NCBI GenBank assembly: GCA_903921965.1
Contig: CAIXSE010000787.1
Location: forward strand, 1-10,170
Length of the DNA stretch: 10,170 nucleotides
Direction of reading: 5' to 3'
Origin: an uncultured Thermoleophilia bacterium
GTDB lineage: Bacteria; Actinomycetota; Thermoleophilia; UBA2241
Part shown: positions 1 through 6,141 of the stretch, one piece after another
Position numbering within the stretch: position 1 is the stretch's first letter
Layout: every line of letters starts with the position of its first letter
Notes under the pieces: model-generated
The model's input: only the letters and a program-made list of their open reading frames with translations
Told to the model about the DNA's origin: nothing
Database searches by the model: none
Position numbers and translations under genes: made by a program

Positions 1-84
1 ACGACCGGGCTCAAAGTCCGCGCGGTCAACGTCATGGTCACCGACGTCGTGTTCCCGGAGGAGCAAGCTGGCTCCGACGCCTGA
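1..84 (+). CDS. Asp23/Gls24 family envelope stress protein, C-terminal end only
   Basis: Only the last 27 codons are in the window, read in frame 1 to a TGA at 82-84. The peptide has the alternating hydrophobic strand VRAVNVMVTDVVFPEE, which matches the usual last beta-strand of Asp23/Gls24 (DUF322) proteins, where a V-N-V-x-V-x-x-V-x-F pattern precedes a charged tail. Family members are small cytosolic proteins recruited to the membrane by AmaP-type anchors and linked to cell-envelope stress. The two genes immediately downstream look like such anchors, which strongly supports the call. The gap to the next start is 19 nt, so cotranscription is likely. The start, length and promoter lie outside the window. 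Confidence 0.72.
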   Translation, partial: TTGLKVRAVNVMVTDVVFPEEQAGSDA

Positions 85-103
85 CAGGCGCCGCCCGGCG
101 TGG

Positions 104-646
104 GTGGCGGCGTCGGCCTCGACGCGACTCGCCACGTTCGGCCTGCTGCTGCTCGGCGGGCTCGTCGCGCTGCTGTTCGCCATGCGCCTGGTGGCCGCGG
201 CGTTCGACTGCGACTTCTCGCCGTTCCCGTACCTGCGCCTTCCCACCGACCCCGGCCTGGTCGCCTGGCTGCTGGCGGCGGCCGTCGCGGGGGTCGGCGC
301 GCTCGTGTGGCTCGTGGCGCGGCATGGGGAGCCCACGCTGTGGCTGAGGCATGGGAGCGGCGGCGTGCTCGTGCCGGCCGCCGCCCTGCAGCGGCTCGTG
401 GAGCAGGCTGCGGCGCGCCACCCGGAGGTGGTGCGCGCCGAGGCGGAGATCCGCGTGTCGGGCGGCAGGCTGGGCGCGACGGTGCGCGTGTACGGGCGGC
501 CGCTGGCCGACTCCGCGCGCCTGGCCGCCGAGGTGGAGCCGCTCGTCGTCCGGCGGCTGTTCGTGATCGCCGGGGCCGACCCGGCGGCGGTCGCCGTCAA
601 GCCCAGGATCCTCACCGTCCCGCAGCTCAAGCGGTACCTGCCGTGA
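104..646 (+). CDS. AmaP-type alkaline shock response membrane anchor protein
   Basis: This 180-residue protein has two predicted transmembrane helices, about residues 8-33 and 51-72. A soluble C-terminal domain of about 100 residues follows, with an Asp23-like pattern: a helix at 90-105 (PAAALQRLVEQAAA), then strands near 112-118 and 124-130, then a helix at 135-152. In known systems AmaP inserts in the membrane and tethers Asp23/Gls24. The gene directly follows an Asp23/Gls24 end and overlaps the next gene by 4 nt. I chose the GTG at 104 because the protein then begins just before the first membrane helix. A GTG at 100 is in another frame. No clear Shine-Dalgarno sequence is visible, so translation may be coupled to the upstream gene. 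The assignment rests on topology and context rather than a single diagnostic motif. Confidence 0.68.
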   Translation: MAASASTRLATFGLLLLGGLVALLFAMRLVAAAFDCDFSPFPYLRLPTDPGLVAWLLAAAVAGVGALVWLVARHGEPTLWLRHGSGGVLVPAAALQRLVEQAAARHPEVVRAEAEIRVSGGRLGATVRVYGRPLADSARLAAEVEPLVVRRLFVIAGADPAAVAVKPRILTVPQLKRYLP

Positions 647-1245
647 CGTCCGTGGCCCGCTTCATCGCCGTCGTGGTCGGTGTGGCCGGCCTGGTCGTCG
701 GTACGGCCGCCGTGCTGCGCGCCGCCCTCCTGGCGGCCGAGCCCGGCATCGCCTGGTCGCGGCCGGCGTGGTGGACGTCGGTGACGTCGGGCTCCAGCCT
801 GGCGACGGGCATCGCCGCCGGCGTCACCGCCGTGGTGGCGGTGCTCCTCCTCATCCTCGCCGTCCGCCAGCTGCGCACCGGTTCGTCGCAGCGGCCGCTC
901 ATCGAGTTCGGCGGCGCCGACGGCAAGGCGCGGCTGGACGTGCACGCGCTCGAGAAGGCCCTGGAGCGCAGCGTGCGCGAGCGCGTCGACGGGGTGCGCG
1001 CCTGTCGCGTCACGCTCGGCAAAGAGCCGGGCGGGTGGTTCGCGAGGGTCGAGGCCGTGCTCCCGGCCAGAGACCTCTCCGGGGTGCAGGAGCGCATCAC
1101 GCGCCTGCTGGCGGGCGACCTCGACCGGCTCGGCGGTGTCCGCCTGGAGGGCGTCGACCTCGTCGTCGCGGCGGTCACCGGCATCGCGGCGCAGCCTGCT
1201 GCCGCACCGGCCGATCAGGCCGCGGGAGCGGCCGGGCGCGCGTGA
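643..1245 (+). CDS. Second AmaP-like two-TM membrane protein
   Basis: This 200-residue protein starts at a GTG that overlaps the TGA of the previous gene (GTGA), a standard translational-coupling arrangement; no separate ribosome site is visible. Predicted membrane helices lie at about residues 7-30 and 52-75. A soluble domain follows, with a helix at about 100-117 (LDVHALEKALERSVRER), strands at 118-126 and 132-140, and a helix at 144-160. A last strand (VRLEGVDLVVAAV, about 166-178) resembles the C-terminal strand of Asp23-like folds. It has the same layout as the preceding AmaP-like protein, so it is probably a diverged paralogue or partner anchor. The last 20 residues are an Ala-rich tail. 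Translation in this frame is also open upstream to 100, but that part is an antisense-like shadow of the preceding gene. The enzymatic role, if any, is unknown. Confidence 0.62.
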   Translation: MTSVARFIAVVVGVAGLVVGTAAVLRAALLAAEPGIAWSRPAWWTSVTSGSSLATGIAAGVTAVVAVLLLILAVRQLRTGSSQRPLIEFGGADGKARLDVHALEKALERSVRERVDGVRACRVTLGKEPGGWFARVEAVLPARDLSGVQERITRLLAGDLDRLGGVRLEGVDLVVAAVTGIAAQPAAAPADQAAGAAGRA

Positions 1246-1261
1246 ACTCCCCGGCCGCCGC

Positions 1262-2143
1262 GTGAGCGATCCCCGGTCTGCCGCCGCCGGAGCCGTCCCG
1301 CGTGTACGGTCCGGCGGATCCCCCGGCCGCGCCTTCGGACGCCCCGACCTCGTCGCCTGCGACCTCGACGGCACCCTCCTCGCACCCGAGCTGACGATCC
1401 CCGCCGGCCTGCGCGAGTCCCTCGGCGTCCTGCGCGAGGCCGGCACGCCGGTCGTCGTGTGCACCGGCCGCATGTTCGTCAGCGCGCGCCGCGTGGCCGC
1501 CCGCCTCGGGCTCGTCGAGGGGCCCATCGTCTGTTACCAGGGCGCCATGGTCGCGGACCTCGCCACCGCCGAGGTCGAGCGCCACCAGCCCATCGCGCCG
1601 GTGCTCGCGGCCGAGGTCGTGCGCGAGGCGCGCCGCCTCGGCCGGCACCTCAACGCCTACGTGGACGACGTCCTGTACGTGGAGGAGGTGGACGACTGGG
1701 CGCGCCGCTACGCCGAGAACGCAGAGGTGACGGTCGAGTGCGTCGACGACCTGGAAGCGCTCGTGCTCGACTCCCCCCCGACGAAGTTCGTGGTCCTCAG
1801 CGAGCCGGAGGACGTGGACCTGCTCGTCCCGCTCCTGCAGGAGCTGTGGCGCGGCCGCCTGTACGTGGTGCGCTCGCAGGCCTCCTACATCGAGATCGCC
1901 GACCCAGGGGTGAGCAAGAGCGGCGCGCTCGCCTGGGTCTGCGACCGCCTCGGGGCGCGCCGTGAGCGGACGGTCGCCTGCGGCGACGCGCACAACGACG
2001 TCGACATGCTCGACTGGGCGGGGCTGGGGGTGGCGGTCGCCGAAGCGCCGGCGGAGGTGCGCGCGGCGGCCGACGCAATCGTCCCCAGGGATGACCTGCC
2101 GGCGCTGTTCCGGGAGCTGGCGGGGGCGCCTGCTGCACCCTGA
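1262..2143 (+). CDS. Cof-type HAD-IIB family hydrolase (phosphatase)
   Basis: This 293-residue protein carries all four HAD motifs. Motif I is DLDGT (nucleophile Asp34, acid/base Asp36) and motif II is CTGR (Thr68). Motif III is Lys219 in GVSKSGAL, and motif IV is GDAHNDVDML (Gly241-Asp242, Asn245-Asp246). The segment between motifs II and III (about 90-205) is the alpha/beta type-IIB cap, which selects the substrate. Members dephosphorylate small metabolites such as sugar phosphates, flavin precursors or phosphorylated cofactors; the substrate cannot be read from sequence. The reading frame is open back to 1136, but I prefer the GTG at 1262 because it follows the upstream stop by 16 nt and sits closest to the fold. 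Even so, about 28 residues of Gly/Arg/Ser-rich lead precede the first strand. It is probably the last gene of the Asp23/AmaP transcript. Confidence 0.85.
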   Translation: MSDPRSAAAGAVPRVRSGGSPGRAFGRPDLVACDLDGTLLAPELTIPAGLRESLGVLREAGTPVVVCTGRMFVSARRVAARLGLVEGPIVCYQGAMVADLATAEVERHQPIAPVLAAEVVREARRLGRHLNAYVDDVLYVEEVDDWARRYAENAEVTVECVDDLEALVLDSPPTKFVVLSEPEDVDLLVPLLQELWRGRLYVVRSQASYIEIADPGVSKSGALAWVCDRLGARRERTVACGDAHNDVDMLDWAGLGVAVAEAPAEVRAAADAIVPRDDLPALFRELAGAPAAP

Positions 2144-2204
2144 GGGCCGCGGGCTCTCCGCGGGCAACGCTCTCGGCAGGCGCCGCGGTCTGTCCCCGAC
2201 AGGC

Positions 2205-2238
2205 CGAAGGCGGCGCCTGGAGGGGGGCGCCGCCTTCG
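2205..2238 (+). terminator. GC-rich hairpin after the HAD gene
   Basis: The arms 2205-2217 (CGAAGGCGGCGCC) and 2226-2238 form a perfect 13-bp stem with an 8-nt loop, starting 62 nt after the HAD stop. No T-run follows on the plus strand, so it would act as a U-less terminator or as an RNA 3'-end stabiliser. This is the likely end of the Asp23-AmaP-HAD transcript. Confidence 0.5.
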
Positions 2239-2246
2239 AGGGCCCG

Positions 2247-2268
2247 GGTGCCCGGTGGGACGGGCACC
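2247..2268. repeat. Short inverted repeat, 8-bp stem
   Basis: The arms GGTGCCCG (2247-2254) and CGGGCACC (2261-2268) pair perfectly around a 6-nt loop, 8 nt after the larger hairpin at 2205-2238. The two together make a tandem hairpin downstream of the HAD gene, which could strengthen termination. Function is inferred from position only. Confidence 0.4.
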
Positions 2269-2295
2269 ACGATCGTCCCCCTGACGGGACACGCG

Positions 2296-2316
2296 TTCAT
2301 AGATTTCGACTATGAA
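2296..2316. repeat. AT-rich 7-7-7 dyad
   Basis: TTCATAG (2296-2302) and CTATGAA (2310-2316) are perfect inverted repeats separated by ATTTCGA. An outer GCG/CGC pair is possible if two A residues are bulged. The base composition contrasts sharply with the surrounding DNA. It could be a protein-binding operator, part of a small RNA, or a relic of an insertion; nothing in the sequence decides between these. Confidence 0.4.
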
Positions 2317-2404
2317 AACGCACAGAAACCATACGCTCGTGTGGCCGCCGGGTCAAGCACCATCGGTTGCGGCGTCGCCGGTCCGGCGCCGGCCGGGCTG
2401 AAGG

Positions 2405-2443
2405 CGACGGGGCCCGGGCGGTGGGACCGCCCGGGCCCCGTCG
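2405..2443 (-). terminator. 18-bp perfect hairpin after the S55 gene
   Basis: The arms 2405-2422 and 2426-2443 are complementary over all 18 pairs, with a GGG loop. On the minus strand the hairpin starts 24 nt after the stop codon of the S55 gene. No U-run follows, which fits terminators of high-GC actinobacteria. It is the strongest palindrome in the window and may work in both directions. Confidence 0.6.
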
Positions 2444-2467
2444 GGTCCGTCCGTCCGCGCCGCCGCG

Positions 2468-4903
2468 TCAGCGCCTGACCGTCACCGGCTTGCTTGTCCC
2501 CCCGGCGTTGGCCGTGGTGGCCGGGGCGACGGCGCGCACCGCGCTCGTGCCGGCCGGTGCGTCCCAGACCAGCGTGGCCTGGGCGCCGCCGGACGGCGCG
2601 GTGGCGGCCCTTGCCGTCCCGATGGCCGTCCAGGACCCGCCGGTCCGTCGCTCGAAGCGGACGGTCTGGCCGGCCTTGCCCGGCAGGACGAGGGCCGACA
2701 GGCGCACCGCGCCGCCGCTCGCGGAGGCGGCGGTGAGCTTGACCGACTGGCCGACCGTCACGCGAGTGGAGCCCGAGGCGGAGAGGGCGCGGGCGTCGCC
2801 CGCCCAGTCCGCCGTGATCCTGGTGTTCTTCTTCAGCCCGGCGACGGTGTACGTGAACGAGGCGCCGCCGATGCCGTCGGCGCGGGCCGGCACCGTCGCG
2901 ACTTTCACGGGCTCGGCGGTCCCCGCGGCCTGGGTGTAGACATCGACGGTGGTGGCGCCGTCGGTCTCGGCGATGGTACCGTCGAGCGTGGTGGCGCCGC
3001 CGTACGGGAGCTTCGCCGGGCTCGCCGCGACCGTGACGCTGCCGGTGCGGCGCTGCAGGCCGCCGGTCACGTACTTTCCGGCGACGGTCACCGTGGCCTC
3101 GAGTGAGCCGGACTCGATGTTGCTCTGGCCCTTGGTGGCCGGACCGTTCTCCGTGTCCATGCTGTCGGGGAAGAACTGGACGACGAGCTGGTCGTTGGTG
3201 GGCAGGGCCTCGACCGCGGCGACGCGCTCGGCGACGGTGTCGCGGCCGTCGCCCGAGGTGTCGGTGCCGGCCGCCGGGTCTCCTTCCTCTGCGACGACCG
3301 TCGCGGCGGGGTAGACGTTGACGCTGCCGGTGGCCGAGGCGCCGGCGGGGACGTCGAAGGCTCCGTTGAGAAGCAGCTGGCCGGTCTGGCCGTAGACGTT
3401 CAGGACGACCTGGAAGGTCGCGGTGTGCCCGGGCCTGATGCCGTCGGGAAAGCGCACGTCGACGATCCGCGCGGTGCTGTGGGTGGGCGAGGCCTGGCCG
3501 GTCATGTCGACCGAGACGACCGTGGCCGGGGCGACGCCGTCGGGGTCGCTGATGAGCGCGGCGAGCATCGTTGCGGCATCCGTCGGCAGGTACCCGAGCA
3601 CGTCGATGGTGTCGTCCCACGTGTTCGAGCGCACCACGGTGTAGCTGCGGCCGGCGGAGTCCTTGACGACGACGGTCGTCTTCGTCGTGGCGCTGCCCGC
3701 CATCATCGCGTTGTCGCTGGCGCTGTAGCCGGCGACGCCGGTGCCGGCGGCGGCGATGTAGGGGCCGTCGCCGCCGGGCATGCTGGTGAGCACCCACTGG
3801 GGCACGAAGGAGGTCCCGCGGCCGACGACGCCCTGGGGCTGCAGGGTGACCGCGGCCGTGACCGGCACCTCGTCCGGGGCCGCGCCGACCCTGCCGGCGA
3901 CGCCGGTCCCGCGGTCCTGGAGGAAGACGCCGCGCACGGGTCCGGGGGAGATGACCTTGTAGGGGACGCTGGAGCTCGACCACACGCCGTGGACGGTGCC
4001 GTCGGTGAGGTACGCCTGCACGTGGCCGATGCCGAACAGGGGGTGGCCGAACGCGACCACGCGGCCGCCGTCGTTCCAGGTGACGGTGCCGGCGGCGCCG
4101 TACAGGATGTCGCCGCGCGCGAACAGCACCGTGAGCGCCGACCCGCCGTCGAGGGCGCCGCCGGCCTGTGCGGACTGGCCGACGAGCCCGGCGCCCGCCG
4201 GGGCGACGTCGAGGCCGTGCGCCTCGAGCCGCCTGACGAGGTCCCTGTAGACGGCGCTGCGCGGCGGCAGTCCGGCGACGGACACGGTCGCGAGGGGCGC
4301 CATGACGGACGTGCCGGGCGCCGGGCGCGCGGCACGCGCGAGGCGGGCCGACGGCGCGATGTAGACCTGGCCGACGGTGCGCCCGGCGACGGTGACGGCG
4401 CGCGGCAGCGGCGTGAGCGCGCCGGCGGGCATGAAGGTGTCTTCCATGGTGGCCATGTACTCGACCGGCGTGGCGAGGCCCAGGTAGCCGGTGGTGAAGG
4501 AATCGCCGTAGGACACGGCGCCGGCGAGCCTGTCGGCGCCGTTCGCGGAGACGTACAGCGGGCTGCCGCTCATGCCCTGGGCGATGCCCCCGATCTTCTC
4601 GATGTCGGGGCCGGAGGCGGCGAACATGATGAGCGATCCCTCGGGGATGTAGTACGGCACGATGGACTGGACGGTGACGGGGATGTGGGTGACCGCGTAG
4701 CCCTTGAGCACCGTCTTGAAGTAGCCCTGCACGGTGCCGGAGGGCGATGCGTCGAGCTGCGCCTGCAGCTCGGCGAGACCGATGGTGGGCTCGGAGGGTG
4801 CCGCCGGCACGGCGGCGGCGCCGAGCGCCAGGACCGTCACGGCAAGGGTGAACGCCGCGCCCAGGGCGAGCACGCGCAGGAACGAGGCGTGGAGCTTGCT
4901 CAT
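2468..4903 (-). CDS. Exported SpoIVB/S55-type peptidase-domain protein with Ig-like C-terminus
   Basis: This 811-residue protein begins with a signal peptide: basic Lys3/His5/Arg10, hydrophobic about 11-33, then an Ala-Pro region that suits cleavage. Residues about 40-155 hold the serine half of a peptidase S55 domain, with GGIAQGMSGSPLY and Ser112 as the expected nucleophile, followed by LAGAVSYG and ATPVEYM. Residues about 265-350 hold a second block, GTVTWNDGGRVVAFGHPLF, with His287 as the expected catalytic histidine. In SpoIVB the His block comes first, so the order here is reversed. Residues about 620-718 and 719-811 read as two Ig-like beta modules; the second has the VRFERRTGGSWTAIGTAR pattern typical of surface proteins. 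The protein is probably secreted or surface-associated. Whether it cleaves a substrate is unknown. The ATG start is supported by GGGAGGA 5 nt upstream. It appears to be a single-gene transcript. Confidence 0.8.
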   Translation of the reverse strand: MSKLHASFLRVLALGAAFTLAVTVLALGAAAVPAAPSEPTIGLAELQAQLDASPSGTVQGYFKTVLKGYAVTHIPVTVQSIVPYYIPEGSLIMFAASGPDIEKIGGIAQGMSGSPLYVSANGADRLAGAVSYGDSFTTGYLGLATPVEYMATMEDTFMPAGALTPLPRAVTVAGRTVGQVYIAPSARLARAARPAPGTSVMAPLATVSVAGLPPRSAVYRDLVRRLEAHGLDVAPAGAGLVGQSAQAGGALDGGSALTVLFARGDILYGAAGTVTWNDGGRVVAFGHPLFGIGHVQAYLTDGTVHGVWSSSSVPYKVISPGPVRGVFLQDRGTGVAGRVGAAPDEVPVTAAVTLQPQGVVGRGTSFVPQWVLTSMPGGDGPYIAAAGTGVAGYSASDNAMMAGSATTKTTVVVKDSAGRSYTVVRSNTWDDTIDVLGYLPTDAATMLAALISDPDGVAPATVVSVDMTGQASPTHSTARIVDVRFPDGIRPGHTATFQVVLNVYGQTGQLLLNGAFDVPAGASATGSVNVYPAATVVAEEGDPAAGTDTSGDGRDTVAERVAAVEALPTNDQLVVQFFPDSMDTENGPATKGQSNIESGSLEATVTVAGKYVTGGLQRRTGSVTVAASPAKLPYGGATTLDGTIAETDGATTVDVYTQAAGTAEPVKVATVPARADGIGGASFTYTVAGLKKNTRITADWAGDARALSASGSTRVTVGQSVKLTAASASGGAVRLSALVLPGKAGQTVRFERRTGGSWTAIGTARAATAPSGGAQATLVWDAPAGTSAVRAVAPATTANAGGTSKPVTVRR

Positions 4904-4907
4904 GTGG

Positions 4908-4914
4908 TCCTCCC
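4908..4914 (-). promoter_or_regulatory. Ribosome-binding site of the S55 gene
   Basis: GGGAGGA on the minus strand, with 4-5 nt to the ATG at 4903. This fixes the start of the S55 protein ahead of a good signal peptide. Confidence 0.75.
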
Positions 4915-4954
4915 GTGTGGCCGGGCGCGCACGGAGGTGTGCACACCGCCGGTC

Positions 4955-4983
4955 ATGTTACGCCCTTCGGCGGGCCGCGTCAG
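4955..4983 (-). promoter_or_regulatory. Candidate promoter of the S55 gene
   Basis: On the minus strand a -35-like CTGACG (4983-4978) is followed by a 17-nt spacer and a -10-like TAACAT (4960-4955). The predicted start would be near 4948, giving a leader of about 45 nt before the S55 ATG. This is one of very few AT-containing hexamers in the region. It lies between the operon at 5052 and the S55 gene, so S55 is probably transcribed on its own. Confidence 0.55.
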
Positions 4984-5002
4984 TCCGGGCCCGGGCGGTG
5001 TC

Positions 5003-5036
5003 GGGGAGACGCGCGGCCGCACCGCGCGGCTCGCCC
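5003..5036 (-). terminator. Hairpin after the four-gene operon
   Basis: The core arms 5010-5016 (CGCGCGG) and 5022-5028 (CCGCGCG) enclose a 5-nt loop. The stem extends outward through GAG/CTC and GGG/CCC with one mismatch (5009/5029) and one bulged base (5033). It begins 15 nt after the stop of the ferritin-like gene on the minus strand. There is no U-run. It plausibly ends the operon and insulates the S55 promoter. Confidence 0.45.
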
Positions 5037-5051
5037 CTGCGGCGGCCCCGC

Positions 5052-5297
5052 TCAGCCGCCGAGGCCCGCCCCGCCCAGTCCGATGCGCTTCTTGACCTCG
5101 TCGTAGCGGCGGCAGAGCGCGCGTTCGTGCACCTCTTCGTCGCGGAGCAGCTGGTCGAACATGCGGCAGGCGGCGGGGTCGGCGCAGCGGTCGCGGCTGC
5201 TCCGGTACTTCTCCTGGGCGGCGCGCTCGTCGGCGATGGCCTCTTCGAGGGTCGGCAGCAGGCCGTCGTCGCCGATGGGGGGTCCGTCGTCCGCCAA
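5052..5297 (-). CDS. Two-helix ferritin-like (half-ferritin) protein
   Basis: This 81-residue protein has two amphipathic helices, about 14-36 and 41-71. They carry the di-iron half-site of rubrerythrin/ferritin-like proteins: Glu24 in AIADERAAQEKY, then Glu54-x-x-His57 in RDEEVHERAL, 30 residues apart. One such unit has only half a four-helix bundle, so it would have to dimerise or form a ring to bind two irons, as encapsulated ferritins and other half-ferritins do. Cys38, Cys44 and Cys62 are extra. The Gly-rich end (IGLGGAGLGG) is flexible. The start is TTG at 5297, 2 nt after the upstream stop and 7 nt after a strong AGGGAGG; no better start is present. As last gene of the operon it may handle iron or peroxide. 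Without the iron-binding role it could be a structural rubrerythrin relative. Confidence 0.7.
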   Translation of the reverse strand: MADDGPPIGDDGLLPTLEEAIADERAAQEKYRSSRDRCADPAACRMFDQLLRDEEVHERALCRRYDEVKKRIGLGGAGLGG

Positions 5298-5299
5298 GG

Positions 5300-6130
5300 T
5301 CAGGCCTCCCTGGTCATCAGCAGGGAGAAGCTCAGGGGGACGTCGTCGTGGTGACCCTTGACGCGCAGCAGGCCGTCCTCGCAGCGCTCGAGGAAGGGGA
5401 AGGGCAGCCCCGGGATGGTGTACGGGAACTCGTGCAGGAACTCGAGGCGCAGGCCGCGGCGAAGGAGGGGGTCGACGATCTCCGCGAAGCCGTGGTTCCA
5501 CTCGTAGGTCACGGTGTTGCGCTGGGTCGCGGAGGGGTCGGCGTAGTCGCCCGCCTCGTCGAGGCGCAGGGGGGTCCCGTACTGGAAGTAGGGGTACTCG
5601 ACGCGCAGGGAGTCCGGCGTGGAGTCTTCCGCCAGCAGGTAGGCGTAGGGGTGGAACTCGGCGAGGTAGAACGAGCCGCCCGGACGGAGGAAGTGCGCCA
5701 CGACCTCGGCCCAGCGCTCCAGGTCGCCGAGCCAGATGAGGGCGCCCCAGGACGTGCAGACGACGTCGAACGCGCCCTCGAGCGCCTGCGGCAGCGAGGC
5801 GATGTCGCTCTGGACGAACGTGGCGCGCGCCGAGAGGCCGGCCTCGCCGGCCAGGGCGCGCGCCGTCGCGATGGCCTCGCCGGAGAAGTCGGCGCCGGTG
5901 ACGACGGCGCCGCGCCGCGCCCAGCTCAGGGTGTCGAGCCCGAAGTGGCACTGCAGGTGCAGCAGCGTGGTGTCGTCGTGCACCAGCGGGCCGAGCTCCT
6001 CGAGCTCGAGGGCGCTCAGCGAGCTCTTGCCCCGCTTGAACCCGGCGACGTCGTACAGCTCCGAGCCGGCGTGGATCGCCACCGACTCGTCCCAGCTCGC
6101 CAGGTTCGCCTCGAGGTACTCGTCGCGCAT
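5300..6130 (-). CDS. Class I SAM-dependent methyltransferase, downstream paralogue
   Basis: This 276-residue protein has a Rossmann methyltransferase core. Motif I is TTLLHLQCHFGLDTLSWARRGA (about 54-75). An acidic residue follows at the end of strand 2 (Asp81 in VTGADFSGEAIATAR). Asp109 lies in FVQSDIASL, motif IV-like FDVVCTSWGALIWL is at about 121-134, and post-motif FLRPGGSFYLAEFHPYAY is at about 147-164. The LHLQCHFGLDTLSWA form of motif I marks a subfamily of small-molecule methyltransferases of unknown substrate. The C-terminal third (about 165-276) differs from the neighbouring copy and probably forms the substrate pocket. The ATG start is supported by GGGAGG 5 nt upstream. It starts 11 nt after the stop of its paralogue and ends 2 nt before the ferritin-like gene. 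The fold call is firm; the reaction is not known. Confidence 0.85.
   Translation of the reverse strand: MRDEYLEANLASWDESVAIHAGSELYDVAGFKRGKSSLSALELEELGPLVHDDTTLLHLQCHFGLDTLSWARRGAVVTGADFSGEAIATARALAGEAGLSARATFVQSDIASLPQALEGAFDVVCTSWGALIWLGDLERWAEVVAHFLRPGGSFYLAEFHPYAYLLAEDSTPDSLRVEYPYFQYGTPLRLDEAGDYADPSATQRNTVTYEWNHGFAEIVDPLLRRGLRLEFLHEFPYTIPGLPFPFLERCEDGLLRVKGHHDDVPLSFSLLMTREA
5305..5311 (-). promoter_or_regulatory. Ribosome-binding site deciding a TTG start
   Basis: AGGGAGG on the minus strand lies inside the last codons of the upstream methyltransferase, 7 nt before TTG (5297-5295). It is the main argument for the TTG start of the ferritin-like protein. Confidence 0.65.
5906..5962. repeat. 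57-nt exact repeat, copy 1 (methyltransferase motif I)
   Basis: This block is identical base for base to 6766-6822, 860 nt away in the same orientation. After one mismatch, 9 further bases match. It encodes the SAM-binding motif I of the downstream methyltransferase. The flanking parts of the two genes are much less alike, so the block marks either very strong constraint or recent gene conversion. Confidence 0.85.
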
Positions 6131-6141
6131 CGCGTCCTCCC

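Larger units (their letters stand above)
2144..2467. other. Convergent intergenic region between HAD hydrolase and S55 gene
   Basis: This 324-nt stretch separates two genes that point at each other. It holds four inverted repeats, listed separately: 2205-2238, 2247-2268, 2296-2316 and 2405-2443. The part at about 2290-2335 is clearly richer in A+T than anything else nearby. A reading frame of 76 codons (2248-2478, plus) crosses it, but I judge it non-coding: it runs through a terminator-like hairpin into the S55 gene and has no ribosome-binding site. I see no promoter of standard form and no known RNA family. Confidence 0.6.

Noticed and set aside
1136..1261. N-terminal extension of the HAD hydrolase to an upstream start at 1136
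   Set aside because: It would overlap more than 100 nt of the preceding membrane-protein gene and adds Arg/Ser-rich sequence with no HAD pattern.
2318..2355. Resemblance to a cyclic-di-GMP-I aptamer (CGCACAG, then AAACC and a short hairpin)
   Set aside because: The expected GGGCAAACC and CGCAAAGCC elements are missing, and no plus-strand gene lies downstream to be controlled.
2248..2478. 76-codon plus-strand frame across the convergent intergenic region
   Set aside because: It has no ribosome-binding site, contains the hairpin at 2405-2443 and ends inside the S55 gene. Its codon use changes along its length, as expected of non-coding DNA.
2310..4946. 878-codon minus-strand frame overlapping the S55 gene
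   Set aside because: It is dominated by Arg/His/Gly runs and has no domain pattern. The in-phase S55 frame explains the DNA.
3425..5095. 556-codon plus-strand open frame antisense to the S55 gene
   Set aside because: Its composition (Gly/Asp/His/Arg-rich, no hydrophobic core) is that of a shadow frame. The opposite strand has a signal peptide, catalytic motifs and a ribosome-binding site.
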